Shown: positions 1 to 13,771 of the stretch, piece after piece
Numbering within the stretch: the first letter of the stretch is position 1
Layout: the number at the start of each line of letters is the position of its first letter
Source of the DNA: Camillea tinctor
Lineage: Eukaryota; Ascomycota; Sordariomycetes; Xylariales; Xylariaceae
Assembly: GCA_022578605.1 (NCBI GenBank)
Contig: MU394095.1
Span: 124,001 to 188,000 of the forward strand
DNA length: 64,000 bases
Direction: 5' to 3'
Notes under the pieces: model-generated
What the model saw: the letters and a program-made list of their open reading frames with translations, nothing else
The model's database searches: none
What the model was told of the DNA's origin: nothing
Made by a program: the position numbers and the translations under genes

Positions 1-1399
1 GTCAAATTAGATGGGGGAACTATGGAAAGTAGACCGACCGGGAAAAAAGATGTATCTTGAAGGTGGTGAGGCAGCGGGGGCACACAAAAGGCGGGTTATC
101 ATAACCACGGTATCAACGATAACAGGAACAAAGAAGTGGGCTTGTAGTGTGCAACCAAGCAGCCAAGATCGAATATTTACCCAGATGCTTATGGATTTAA
201 TAAATGTCGGTTGTCATTATCTTAGACTTGGTGGCTTTCTACTCCTGAAGGTATATATTCACTTACTCACTAGGAGGTAGATATAAAAGGGGACCTGGTA
301 TGCACTATGTATGTGTGGATAGATTGAAGCCGATAGGGATGATATGAAGAAAGGGAGGAGGGGTGCTTAGCTAAATATAGTTTTGCCTGGTCGAGACCTC
401 AAAGACCCAAGAAGTACATAGTAGTAAGTACTATGTGGTAATAGCAGTACTTGCTTACTAGGTATCTTGCTAGTGCCCAGGTGTTTGTTGAAAGCAGACC
501 TAATACGATGACTTAAGTAATCCTACTCCTGCCATCCGGGCAGGCTGCCAGCCCATATATTTTGTATGTAAGCTTGATGGGTAGGTACCTAGGTATCTAG
601 GTACCTTGCGTGACGGAACTTTAGGAATGCATTTACCTAGGTCCCATACGCATACATATAATGTATGCCTCAATGCCTGTTTTAGGGTAGCCCAGTAGGT
701 ACCAGGTACATGGTGTATCCATATATATAGATACACAAGCCAGGTACCTTGATCAACAATGATGCTTAGGCCTCTACTAGGTAGTATGTACATAGTAGGT
801 CTCTAAGCTATTTTAGCACACTACTAACACCAATCCTTGTATGCCCGCGCGGCGCAAAAGCTGAGACTGATGCCACTTGTTGAAACGAAAAAGACTACCT
901 CTACCTAACCTGACAGACAATAAAACATCCAATTCTCATTGTTGTCGTCGGTTATCATAACTTCTTTCCTGTGCCTTCCTGCCTACATAACACCATATTT
1001 TATACATACGCTACGTCGTGCTTAGCAAACTACTTGAAGCCTTTATATAGTGTTGTCTTTGATCATCCGCCCACCCGGCCTTAACCAGATAACCTACCCA
1101 TCTACCTGTTGCCCGCAATTCTACATACGTAATACGCACGCATCGTTTGATCTGCCTACGCCTACACCTGAGACCACGACCACGACTACGACTGCAACCT
1201 CAACCTCAACCTCGACTACAACAATAGCTCCATCTAGCCTAACCTGACCCAACTTAACCACGTTCGAGCTTCCCTTAGCTTTGTCTGCATCTCGCCTCTT
1301 TACATCCCGACAACGTCCGCCTAACCACCAGTCCCGCCCGTCCCGCAGGACAACGTACTTGGCTATGCTCACCTCGATACTGTCGTTATTTAAAACACC
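1..1399. other. Intergenic region upstream of VPS10
   Basis: No supportable gene. Between about 430 and 790 the sequence is packed with variants of TAGGTACCTAGGTA. A TATA-like stretch (tttatatag) lies near 1040. From 1174 to 1215 there are short CNACGA and CAACCT repeats that probably fall in the VPS10 promoter or 5' UTR. Confidence 0.6.
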
Positions 1400-4300
1400 A
1401 TGAGGGCTCCCGAAGTATTGGGGTTGCGAGCCTCCATGTGGCCGGCCATCCTGCTTCTATCCACGCTTTTCTGGACAAGTTCGTTTGTCCTCGCAAAGGA
1501 CGAACCCAACATCGTCGTCACCGAATTTGAAAATTCGCCGAATAACCTTAATTACTTCAAGGACTCCAATGTCATCCTGTTTCAAGAAGCTTACGGGCGT
1601 ACTATATGGCGATCCACCGACGCCGGTGCTACTTGGTCCAAGGCCGAGGGCATCCAGCACGACAAGGCTGTCGCCCTTGTTATGCACGAACACGATTCGA
1701 GTCGCGCCTATGTGCTGACCCTTGGCAATACGCACTGGAGGACACATGACAGAGGGGAGACTTGGGAGGAGTTCTACACCCGTGCCTATCTCAGCGATTT
1801 TTCCGACACGTTTGGACAATGGATGGTCTTCCACGCTGACGACCCGGACAAGATTCTGTTTACAGGCATGGAGTGCCAGGGCTTCTGCGAAGAGCTCGTC
1901 ATGTATACCACTGATGGCTTCCGAACTGAAGCTAAGTTCCTTCGCGGCCGTACGCAGGGCTGTTGGTGGGCTAAATCATCCCCGGCTTTTACCACAGGGC
2001 ATGATGATTTAGACGCCAATAGAATCCTATGCATTATCAGAGCAGGCATATTCGCCCCTCAGGAAGACAATCGCTTGTTCGTATCGGACAATTACTTTAG
2101 CTCAAAGGGCACCGATGGCAATATCGACGAACAGGAAGCAAAATTAAACGGGCATACCTCAGTCCAGGGCATTGTGAGCTTGGTAGAGGTTAAGAAGTTC
2201 CTTTTAGCAGCCACGACATCGCGGAACACAAATGAAATGGCTCTTTTCGTCACGGACGATGCGGAGAGGTGGCATCGTGCTGTCTTCCCCCACGACCACC
2301 CACTCCTCGAAGCAGCATATACCGTCCTAGAGAGCACCAACTATAGCATCCAGATTGATGTGAGAACAAGCCAACGCATGTCAAAGCCTATGGGTACATT
2401 GCTTACCAGCAATTCCAACGGCACTTACTTCACAAGGAATATCGAACACACGAATCGTAACCCAGATGCTTACGTCGACTTTGAGAAGGTATCCGGCATT
2501 CAAGGTATCTTCTTGGTTAACCAGGTCGATAATTGGGAAGACGTGGAGAAAGAAGATGCAGAAAAGAAACTTAAAACCCTGATTACCTTCGACGATGGCA
2601 GATCATTTGAGTCTATCAAGGCTGGTGACGATAATATTCACCTTCATTCTGTCACAGAACTTAATAATGTTGGCTCGGTTTTCTCAAGCCCAGCCCCTGG
2701 CCTCGTTATGGGTAATGGAAACCGAGGGAAACAACTCAAAGGTTACTGGGAGTCGGATTTGTACATTTCAGACAATGCGGGAAGGTCCTGGATTCAGGGC
2801 CCAAAAGGACCACATAAGTACGAGTTTGGCGACCAGGGCTCCATTTTATTAGCTGTTCAGGACAGCCGTGAAGCTGATATACGAGAGGTCAAATATTCCC
2901 TCGACCACGGCCAGAATTGGAAATCCATGGAGTTACCTAAAGATCTTCGTATTGCACCTTGGACGTTGACGACTGCTCAAGACTCGACCAGCTTGAAGTT
3001 TATACTTACAGCCTGGAAAGGCTCTAGAGAATCGCCTAGCGGTTTCTACATCATCGCAATTGACTTCGAAGGCTTGCATGAAGATACTTGCGATGAGAGT
3101 GACATGGAGGATTGGTTCGCTCGAATAGACGAGGACGGGAAACCTACTTGTGTAATGGGACACACTCAAAAGTACCACCGGCGCAAGAAAGATGCCAAGT
3201 GCTTCATCAAAAAAGAGTTTAAAGACCCAATCCCGGAATCAAGTCCTTGCGATTGTACCGATGCCGACTTCGAATGTGACTTCAATTTTGTTCGAGAGGA
3301 TGGAGAGTGCAAGCCAGCAGCTTCCATCGCAACCCCCGAGGGTGCTTGCAGGAACGATGACCCGGACGAGACGTTTATGGGGCCATCTGGCTGGCGACTT
3401 ATACCTGGTAATGCATGCAAGCGTACTGATGGCAAGCAAAAGGACAAGAAGAAAGAATGGAAATGTTCGGATGCAAAAGGATCACCTAGCAGTGGTAGTG
3501 GTGAGATTGAAACCGTCACTAAATTCTTCGAGGGCGATTTCGACCGTTTCGAGAAGCATTATCTTGAACGAGGTGAATCGAGTAGTGAGGCTGATGAGAC
3601 GATCATCGCCAGGCCGTACAAAGCAACCAATTCCCGTGCCGGCGACATATTCATTACACATGATCATGGTAAAACCTGGGCTGTGCCCAAGGAGCTCAAG
3701 GATGCAAACATATACGCCATCATGACTCATCCTTATGCCAAAAATATGGCGTTCTTTTTAACTGAAAAGGACAAAGTTTATTATACTGTTAATCGTGGCC
3801 GGAGTTTCTATTCGTTTCGGCCACGAGACCCCCCAGATACTAGCAACGGCGGTCCCCCGCTTGCATTCCACCCAGACAGGCCGGACTGGCTCATATGGCA
3901 CGGCAACAGGTGTCAAGATGGCAATTGCTACCAGGAGGCTACAATTTCCATGGATCGTGGAGATAGTTGGCAAACACTAAAACGATACGTGGATAGATGT
4001 GAGTTTACAGGCTCGTCTGCCTACAAATTTCGTAATACGATGCAAATTGTTTGCTCGGCAAGAGAACGCGAGGATAGCGAACATGAAGGCAACTCCCTTC
4101 AGCTCTTGTATAGCGACGAGTTTCCAAAGTACGAAATGACCGTGGCTTTGGATAATGTCAAAAGATTTGCGACCATGGCCGAGTTTATTGTGGTAGCTAC
4201 CGAAAACCAGACAGAGGGCACACTCAATGCACTCGCTAGCATCAATGGCAAAGACTATGCCCCTGCCCATTTCCCTTACAACTTCGAGGTCTCCCACCAA

Positions 4301-6026
4301 AATGCATATACCGTCTTGGATAGCTCCACTCATGCTGTCAATCTATTTGTGGCTACCCAAACGGAAAAGAACCGACGCTACGGATCCATACTCAAGAGCA
4401 ACTCAAACGGAACGTCCTATGTTATGAGCATTCAGGGTGTCAATTGTGATGATGGATATTATGTCGATTTTGAGAAGATGCTGGGCTTAGAGGGTGTTGT
4501 CCTGGTGAACACAGTGGCCAACCGCGATGGCAGTGCTTCAGATCCCAAGGAACTCCAAACTAAAATCAGTCACAACGACGGAGCTGAGTGGACCTTCCTG
4601 CCGCCGCCAAGGAAAGATGTTAACGGCAAAGAATACTCTTGTCAAAGTAAGACTGGCGATGAGTCGTGTGCCCTCCACCTGCATGGCTATACTGAAAGAA
4701 TCGACCACCGAAAGACCTATTCATCCGAATCGGCAGTAGGACTCATGTTTGGTATTGGAAATGTTGGGCCTATTCTCGGCAACGCCAAGGACGCCGACAC
4801 ATTCATGACGGAAGATGCCGGACTAAGTTGGAAAGAAGTGAAGAAAGACAGTTGGACTTGGTCTTTCGGCGACCAGGGATCCATCGTAGTCCTCGCGCAA
4901 AGGAACACACGCACCAAGTCTATATCTTACTCACTCGACCGCGGTGAAACATGGCAGGAGAAAGAATTTTCCGAGTCAGACGTTGTCATTACCGATATAA
5001 CTACGCTGCGGTCTGGCTCTTCCAGGAATTTTATACTCTGGGGTCACCAGGGAGACAAATTATTCACTACAAACCTCGACTTTTCTGGATTGACAGATCG
5101 GGTTTGCGAGCATGATGAGAATGACACAGAGAAATCCGATTATGAACTATGGTCACCAGCACACCCTTTGCAGCCAAATGGATGCCTCTTCGGTCACAGG
5201 AATCAGTACCTACGCAAGAAGAAGGATAGAAACTGCTACAACGGTCGAGATCTTCAGCATCTCTATAAAGTTGAAGACTGTGAATGCACCCGGCAAGACT
5301 ACGAATGGTAAGAAAAACAAGGCATCCCCTTTATCGAGATTGAGGTGATGAACACAAGCTAACTGGATTTGTATTAGTGATTACAATTTCGAAATGGACA
5401 ATCACGGCTATTGTAAACTTGTTGACGGCCTCCAGCCTCTGGACCCTGAGCAGGTTTGCAAAGAAAATCCAGACGAATTTGAATACTATGAACCAAGCGG
5501 TTTCCGCCGGATCCCTCTCACAACGTGTAAGGGTGGTGTAGAATCGGACAAGATTCGTACAGCACACCCATGCCCAGGGCATGAAGAGGAGTTTGAAAAG
5601 GTTCGCGGCGTGTCTGGAGTCGCTATATTCTTTGCAGTTGTAGTCCCCATAGGCGTTGCCTCCTTTGTGGGTTGGTGGTTCTACCGCAACTGGCACAGTA
5701 AATTTGGGCAAATTAGACTAGGTGAACAAAGCAGCCTGAGCAATGACTCGCCTTGGGTCAAATACCCTGTTGTCGCCATATCGGCAGTCGTCGCTGTTGC
5801 AAGTGCCACGCCCCTTTTGGTCGGCAGTCTCTGGCGCAGCGCAAGCTCTCTCTTCCATAGGTTTACTAGCAGAGGCGATAGTGGTGGCAGTTACAGCTGG
5901 TTGCGAAGAAACAGCCAACGTAGATTTACGACGAGAGACAGTTTCGCCCGGGGAAGAGGCGATTACGCTATTGTGGACGAAGATGAAGGTGAACTTCTCG
6001 GCGAGGATAGCGACGAAGAAGTTTGA
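1400..6026 (+). CDS. VPS10: Vacuolar protein sorting receptor Vps10 (sortilin family)
   Basis: Type I sorting receptor that carries carboxypeptidase Y and other soluble hydrolases from the late Golgi to the prevacuolar compartment (family knowledge). Two exons, 1400-5307 and 5378-6026, joined across a 70 bp GT-AG intron (GTAAGA donor, gctaac branch point, attag acceptor) that splits a Cys codon; the product is 1518 aa, normal for fungal Vps10. Visible: signal peptide at residues 1-32; two consecutive Vps10 domains with repeated BNR/Asp-box motifs (SxDxGxxW type); a cysteine-rich 10CC module after each domain; a transmembrane segment at about 1383-1405; a second hydrophobic stretch at about 1431-1455, as is usual in fungal Vps10; and an acidic C-terminal tail ending in GEDSDEEV. 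The start has A at -3 and lies directly before the signal peptide. Confidence 0.97.
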
Positions 6027-8413
6027 GCGGCGGACTATACTCTAAACATTGGGTTGTATTATGAATAGATTGAGACATTTGCTGACGGGTACTACTGTCA
6101 TGGAAATTACTATGGGATGGTAGTCACAAGGCAAAGGGGTCAGTTGGGCTATTAGAATGGGTTTCTCACCGTAGGGGGCACAACATAGTTTATCGAGAAG
6201 ACACCTGTAGCACATTCCTCGAGCGCGACGTCGATCTGAGAGGTTCTGGGAAGAGATTCATTGCGGAATAGTTGGTATAGCTCATACTTGTGATTCCTTT
6301 TTCTTCAATAGACAGGAACCATCCCGCTTGTGAGGGTCTTGGCGTTTCATCCCCATCTAAAGCCCGAGACTACTAGGTTAGTAGTAAATAACAATATAGA
6401 TACTATACAACCCCATCACGGCTTAAGCGCCCCTGGAATCTAAACAAAGAGCAGTAAGACGATCTCAGACTGCATTTGCGTTCATGCCAAGTGCGGCCGT
6501 GTGACGTGATGCTAGAAGCAAGAAACAACGGCGGCACAGACTCAATTCATCATAATCCTCCTAAGGTTACCCTCTTCGTGAAATAGCCAGCGTCTCGCCT
6601 TCGGGCCAACCCCTCATGAAAGGAAACTACGCCGACCACTTGGCTTTATTTTCTCTCTCTTATGCCTATGTTATGAATCACACGCCCAACATATTCTTTG
6701 CCCATCATGAACGGGAATATTGTAAGTAAATAATTAGCCTAGGTCCATCTGTATGTTTGCATGCAGAGATAGAGGCCAATGTCTAGATTAGATATGCAAG
6801 GTCAACTAGGTAGGTAGTATCCCACCAAATTGCGAAACTGCAGTGATCAGGGGGTTCTTTGCGTATCAGCCAATAGTGAGTGTGTATATTGTTTAACCCG
6901 GGTCATCTACCCTATAGCGTTTATTCTGCTCAGTGTTCTTACTACCCCTATCCAAAACCCGCCAATTAATAGATAGGAGAGAAAAAGGGTTTTTTTTCCT
7001 TCCCCTTTCTTTCTTGAAGTCACTGAGGGTTATCAATCTATTCTGGCCGATATTTGGTTGCTAATCTGTTTGAGCACGGAAGGTTGTAGCAGCTCACCAG
7101 CCAGTCATCCTATCATTATAGCAGTTTGGGTATACATACATACATATATTAGAATTCAATATATCCGAGCACGTTAAATAAACCGAGTAAATTTAGATTT
7201 CGGTGCTGCTCGTGGCAGGGGACATTATAGACTTCGTGTCTTTTCCTCCTCACTCATTCACTTGACGTATCCTGCCCCTCCTTTCCCTTTCTTCTTTCAT
7301 TCTTTTAATAGTTAATTACCTAGGTAGGTATCTATATATAAAATAATGATAGCGAGGTTTCCTCTCATAATCGCATCGTAGCAACGCATTTCGCAAATAT
7401 CTTATAAGGACGAAAGCCAAGTAATAACATCAGGATAAAACTTGAAAAAAAAAAACCCCCCCATTTGCGCAGGTTACATGAGAAAAAAACAGATCGTTAC
7501 CAGTTTCTAGCCGTTCCCATGATTTGGCTTTATTATTTGCTATACTGTCTCGCCATCCGGTTTGTCTTTTCACGCTATGCAGTACCGTATGTTCTATACG
7601 CTATGAGTTAGTTACATAAGCCCCCTCAATCGCGTAGTGACTTGGAGAATTCCAAGGCAATTCTCTTGTCGTCCAAGTCGTATTTTTTACATGTACGGTG
7701 TTATACTATGCTACTCCATACTGAGTATGTTGTACATACTTGATATCTCGATACCCATGTGTTTAGCATACATATACGACTTCAACAACAAAGCTCACCC
7801 AAAAACTCGGATGGAACGGTTCGGATGGGGCCTATGTTAGATAGGGATGACGGCATTCGGAGCTTACTATAAAACGGGATTAGTCGAAGTTTAGTTACGT
7901 ATGTTCTGAGCGTTTCTTTTTCGATTTGTGACGAAACGTGGGTTATGATGTCGTTTATTGTTATTATTTTTGTATTACTGATCCGTGTGTGTGTATATAT
8001 GTAGGTATGCAAGAAATGAACTCATTTAATCTACCACCTTTACCTAGTTTGGTTTTATCAAGGACGATTAGTGCATCTGAGCGTACATAAATGCTGCGGA
8101 GGTATGCATCTGTGTGTTGATATGTATGTCTGGTGTGTATGTACGGAGCAATGTATGTATATGTAATGCGTTATCACTTCCGCACAGACGCAAGGGAGAG
8201 AGGTGGTGTAGGTATGTAAGAACGCGGGGCAGATCCAACTACGGAACGAAGAGAAACGAAAGCGCCTAAGCTCTTTCTCTATCCATCTATCTACGATAAC
8301 AAGAATCTGTAGAAGGAAGAAGACGCCAATGTAAATACACCCTAGGCAATGACAGTAACAGCTTAGGTTTAGACTATACATACGTTTCCCCCATCCCGTC
8401 CTTCTCCCTTCCC

Positions 8414-8466
<53 letters not shown>

Positions 8467-10139
8467 GGGAATACTCTGGCGTGTTTGGATTATTGAACAA
8501 CACGTAGTTTTAACTATGATAGGGTTATATAAAAAGAAATAAAAAGAAGAGGCTCTTGGTTACAAGGACAAGCCCCCCACCCCCTTTAATCCTTTACCTT
8601 TTCCTCGTGCTAAGACCTTAGACTTAGAAAAATGGATAGACCCAAAATGGGTCTGTGGGCTTCCGTACTACTGGGTGCAAATCAATCCTTTACCACCCCA
8701 CCAAAAGGTCTCAAGAGCTCTCTCCACTCCACTTTGAGTTTAGTTCGGCGCTTTCTGGTCCATGTAGGTTCGTGGTGTGTACACGCGGGCCGGTGTTCGC
8801 GATCGAGCGGATGGTGTAAGATACGTAGATTCGATGTAAGGAGGGAGAACAGATGGGGAAAACGTGTTCCGGCGTCAGCTACTGCAAGGGACAAATCGAA
8901 GATAGCACAGACGATGCATGTAGATAAGTTCATTTTGGGAGTCCTTCTTCCCTGTCACTCTGTTCTCTTTGGCGACCACAAAACAATAGTGTCATGACTA
9001 TAATATGTATGTATTATCGTTTCTCTCGTCTCCTCATTTCATCTTCTCTACCGCTTACCGCGCGCGGTCGGCTGGTTATTGTTTACTTATACGTAATTAA
9101 CGTGAGGCTTTCTTTCTTTCTTTTTTTCCCTTGCTCACCGCCCCTGGATAGATGAATGCCCCCCAGGGCAGCACGAACTATTGATGCGACGATCATCACA
9201 TTCGCCACACCTTTCAAAAGCCCGAAAGACCGCTAGTTGTACAAGGTAAGCCAGATGTATGAATGAACCTTGATATGCCTAACAGTGACTTCTGAACTAG
9301 TCCTCTGGAGATCGCGAACGGTAATATCCCTGGGGATTTAAAAAAGATTAAGTGGCGAATATCGATTGACCCAGGTGCTGGAGGTGAGCCGTGAGCCCAT
9401 GTCCCCTTTTGTGACGAATATCACTAGAAGTTTACACGGTCGCAAAGATCGACATAGATAACTTATACGGAGGAACTAAGATCTAAGTATGGTTATATAT
9501 TTATCAATGTGGTAGCCAATGGCCGCACACGTTTGCCGGTTAGCTCTTGATGATACTAGTAGTAACACACTTCGATATAACGAGGATTGATATGTAAAAA
9601 GTATAATTTATATATCTACATACGTGTGTGGTAATCTCAGCAACATGGTGAATATCTTAAGATGTATATAAATTTGAGGGTGTCTTTGGAATGCATAATA
9701 GAATCTCTAGTGCGCCTTACAACGCCATACAATGATATGATTTAATTCAGCTTTAGACAAGCACCTCAACTCCTAAATTTAGAGAAATTGAAGGGTTAGT
9801 CATTACCGCAAGTCGCCAAGGGCGCAAAATGTGATGTGCATATTGGATACATGATAAACGGCCTGTCTAGGTAGAAAACCTTAAGGTCGGTAGTGGGATA
9901 TCGTATAGAACAAAGAAATGGTAATGTGTTAATAACGTAGAGCGAGGGTGGGCAGGTGAGTGTCGATAGAATTTGTGCGTGGGCCTTCCTAAGCCGAAAT
10001 ATATGATATATTTTTGGACGCCCCTCCAAAAAAACGAGCGAAAATTTTCCATTGCATTAAAAAAAAAAGTACTGTCCTACTTTTCTCCTTTATTTTTTTT
10101 TTCTTCGCAAGCTTCCTCTTTGACCCCGACTGTTTTCGG
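6027..10139. other. Gene-free stretch between VPS10 and the next gene
   Basis: About 4.1 kb with no ORF resembling a protein. It holds the 3' UTR of VPS10, scattered poly-A/T tracts, TACCTAGGTAGGTA motifs (near 7318), and a long TC microsatellite. Short ORFs are compositionally random and start without a plausible context. Confidence 0.6.
8417..8464. repeat. (TC)24 dinucleotide microsatellite
   Basis: A perfect run of 24 TC units, preceded by a CCCTTCCCCC pyrimidine tract. Intergenic; useful as a length-polymorphism marker. Confidence 0.95.
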
Positions 10140-13100
10140 CTAATTTCGCCGTACACGGTTCCAAAACCGCTTCACCACACTACTGTCGGATTGTTGACCT
10201 AATTCTTGGTCAATGTCTGCGAATACTTTGTCCATGCTATCCATGGTTGCACTTCTAGCGGGCGGCGTAGGAATGAATCCTTCGTTCCGTGACTGTGATC
10301 GTGATGCTTGAGGTATTCTGACTGATTGGGGTCCTGCCTGCCATCCTTGGTATGTCTGATCTTCACAAGCCCGTAGGTCAGGTCTTGTGAGGGTCATACG
10401 CAATGTAAACTCACGAGAGGCCGCAGGCGCCTGAGCATATCCTCCCTCAGATCCCCTTGGCCTGTGCTGGTGGTCTCCACTCTCATTTGGGAATCGAAGT
10501 GGTCTCATGATTTGGGTATGGTTTTCCGGGGTGTCAGGCGTCTTAGGAGACTCAGGATCCAGCATTGACGCATCATCGCTATAAGTCGACGATGCGTCAT
10601 CTTCTAGGAATGTCTTGAAGTTTTCCGAGTCGGGCGATAACATCGTGTGCGGAAATCCCCTTCCGATGTCTGGACTGCAGCGGCTTGGTCCCGCAGAGCG
10701 GAGATCGTTTGAGGGGAACCCAAACTCAACAGCTTCGTCAAACTTTTGTGGCGAAGCAAGGTAGACACGCAGTTTTAATCGAGCCTCAGGGTCCTGATAA
10801 TGAACAGCTGCTGGGTCAAATGAGGCTACTGATGTCTGGGACTCATGCTTGGGAGCCATGAGGGAGAAAGCGCGTGACTTTCGTCGCGTGTGCTGAGGGA
10901 AGGCTGCGATACTCGATGTCTGGGTGTTCGGGGAGCAGGTTGCGTCTTTGGTAGCCGGCCGACTAGAAGACATTGACGTCCGGCCAAAGGTCATCTTAGA
11001 TATAGAGAGACGGCGACGGAATGAAGGTACCGGGGGATCGGGAGTAGATAGTGGCATCGGCTCTTTCAGGTTGGCATGGTAGTCATCAATGGCTAGACTA
11101 AGATCAAGATCTTCCTCTTCGTCCAGCCAGCGGAAGCTGTCATAGAGTGCATCGTGAGTTTCATCTAAGGCAGATAGCTGCTTCTCACTCGGTATGGAGG
11201 CCATGCTGCTAGGTCGGGTTGAAGATGACAGAGTGGGAGTATAGGCGTGAGGACTAGCACGACGTCCAATCTTGTAGATTGCTTCGTCGGCAGCATCCAG
11301 GATGACGCTCTCTCTTAATTGTTTGGCAACAAGAAGCTGCTCCTCCCGAGTAAGATGCTTCTCCCTAATTTTAGCGGGGAGCTTAGCTAGGGACAAGGAT
11401 TCCAACAAGGCCGGGTGATCCCAGCAGGTTGGCGAGGTGGTCGGGCGCTGGTTAGTCCAATTAGGGTGTGGTCCTCGGCCTCGGCGAGCTTGTTGTGTCT
11501 GGTCGAGTATATCGGAGGTTTGGGCAAAGCGCAAACGTTCTAGAGTCGAGAAATACTGCGTGGAGGAGGAAGAGGAGGGGGCAGAGTAGTTTTAGTAAAG
11601 GTACAGTACAACAATAACAACATTACGGATAATAATTCATCAATAATATGTGATAGATAGCTGCTGCAGGAACGAGCATAGAGCCAGACAAGACTGGACA
11701 AGACTTGCACTTGCGACGCCCAAAGCGTATAAGTCTCCATGCATAATAGTATAGTGTAGTATATAATAAGTGTGGTGCTTGCCGAACTGGCGGCTTAGCG
11801 TGATCATGCAGGTTCTTGGACCTCTTTCTCCTATCGTGAAGAGGGGAGGGGGGAGCTGTGGTGGTTGATCCTTGCCACGACTGTTTTCGCGTCCCCCTGG
11901 ACGTGCTGATTGGAAGGTGAGGCACACCTCGTCATCCACTTAGGAGGAAGTTTTATGCGCCGCCCATACTGGTTCGTGGATTTTGTTATATGTGATGTAA
12001 CCCCTTTCCATTTTGGCAAAGGTAAAAAAGAGAGGGGGGGGGGGGGGGGGGGGGGGGGGAAAAAAAAAAAAAAAAAAAAAAAATAAAAATAAAAAAGAAG
12101 TATGTGTATNNNNNNNNNNTCGCGCGGCCCCCCGCCCCCCCCCCCCCCCCCCCCCCGGGCCCCCCCCCCCCCCCCCCCCCCCCCCCGGCCCCGCCCCCCC
12201 CCCCCCCCGTGCAGAGAGCAAGAAAAAAAAAGTTAAACGACAATAGTGAGAATGATAATGATGATGGTGATGGTGGTGGTGATGATGATGATAACAGCAA
12301 CAACAATAAAAATGAAAATAATACTACTATCAAGAATTTACACTGGACTGACACAACGAGGACTTTTCGGCAAATTGTGGCGTTCCGGACAAGGAGACGA
12401 GTCGTCTTCGTAATGAAAGTTGGTTCCAGTAATAATGTCTCTCCCACGCCTACTAGGGCTAGATAGAAGAAGATCATCGAGACATGCCTTTTTTTTTCCC
12501 CTTTTCCTCTTTTCTTGTTCTCGCCTTACCGAATGCGGAGTAAGGTTATGTGGGTTGAAGATGAGTAAAAGTGGAGGGATGAAGAGATGGCATCGTTGCA
12601 CAACAAGGATAAGAGGAAGACGTTTTGGTGAGATGAATAAAATAATGGTTTAATGTATGTATACATAAACCGGATGATTGCATAAAATGAGCAACCCCCA
12701 TAATAAAAAAATAAAAAAGGAACAAGCGGGTTTTGCTGATGCGCGTCTTTCTAGAAGAGACGCTAGCAACATATACGGGAAGTGCCAAGAACAAGAACAG
12801 GGAAAACAACAAGGTGACACACCGTAAATCCTTCAACACCTTAAAAAGAAGTGATAATAAGGAGAAAAGATAAAAATAGAAAAGAAAGAAAAAATCATAA
12901 GAAAAGTAAAAAGAGAAGATGAAGAATATGAGGGAAGGGAAAGAAAGGTTTGAAAAAGAGCAAATGATAAGTTAGAGGTATAATAGGTGAAGGGGGTAAA
13001 GGGTAAAGGGCAAGCAGCAAGCAGAAAAATGGATGTCGAGCTCACCTTACGTCGAACGGCAATAGGAAGTGCCTCAAATTCATCCACATCTTGTCGTGTG

Positions 13101-13771
13101 AGCACCGGCTGCGGTGACATGGCCGACTCTCTCATGGTAGGCCTTTGGCTTTGAATCGGATTCTCGCCCTGGCTCTGAGACTTCCTCTCCTTCCTCCTCA
13201 TCATCGTCATCCGTCTCTTCCTCGTCCTGGGGCAGTTCGACATTCCACTAGTCCTCGATTCGCCCGCAGCCTTCTCGCTACTGCTATGCACGCCCACTCT
13301 CCTGCCGTTCGGTATCGGAAACCACTGCCGCAGCGAATTGGGCGTGTTCGCGCCATGAGACGAACTAGGACGGTGGCCAATGACGTGACGGTGCTGGTCT
13401 AACAAGCTGTTGTGGTAATCCGCTGTGCTGCTAAGGGCAAAGGCATTGGCCCGGCCAACCCTAAGACCAGAGAGGTCCCCTTCGCTTTTAGTAGCTATGT
13501 GCGGCATAGCTATCGGTTCCCAGGCATGTGACGGAGGTGGTGCTAACGGTGCTAACGGTGGTGATGTAGGATATGTAGTGCTTACTGATTCGGCCGGCGA
13601 CGGTAGGCTAGAGGACGACAGGTAGAAATTCAATCGATTGGGGAGCTCAGCTTTGCGTGCTCTGCCCTGACCATGATTGGTGACGACACTGGCGTCGTAA
13701 CTGCTGGCGAGGGATTGTGTAGTCGACGACACAGATAGCAGGTCGAGGGAGGTGAAGAGAAGGTTAGACAT
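10140..13771 (-). CDS. Conserved fungal serine/proline-rich protein (mucin-like annotation in relatives)
   Basis: Two exons on the minus strand, 13046-13771 and 10140-11555, give 713 aa. Splicing is phase 0 (CGTAAG|gtgagc ... cgcag|TATTTC) and joins FEALPIAVRRK to YFSTLERLRFA, which I recall as one continuous conserved block in ascomycete proteins often labelled mucin-like; that recall is the main evidence for the junction. No signal peptide or membrane segment is visible. The protein is rich in Ser, Pro and Arg, with a long disordered N-terminal part, an internal segment DALYDSFRWLDEEEDLDLSLAIDDYHA, and a basic C-terminus (VVKRFWNRVRRN). The start is the second ATG of the frame (MSNLLF). The upstream ATG would add a hydrophobic, low-complexity stretch. 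Function unknown. The intron is 1490 bp, far above the local norm, and contains a scaffold gap. Confidence 0.75.
11556..13045 (-). other. Oversized intron containing a scaffold gap
   Basis: Intron of the preceding gene, read on the minus strand. It contains ten N, a G run, an A run, C runs and a GATGAT/GGTGGT-type triplet repeat (12250-12310). No further exon could be recognised in it; the true length is unknown because of the gap. Confidence 0.6.
12034..12209. other. Scaffold gap 1 with homopolymer flanks
   Basis: G run 12034-12059, A run 12060-12083, ten N at 12110-12119, then about 85 bases almost entirely C with a few G. This is typical of low-quality read ends used at a contig break and should not be translated: the long Gly/Pro frames here are artefacts. 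Confidence 0.9.

Noticed and set aside
1050..1247. Small ORF upstream of VPS10
   Set aside because: Thr-rich translation of simple repeats in the probable 5' UTR/promoter.
12013..12477. Long Pro/Gly-rich frames across the N gap
   Set aside because: Produced by G, C and A homopolymers and unknown bases at a contig break.
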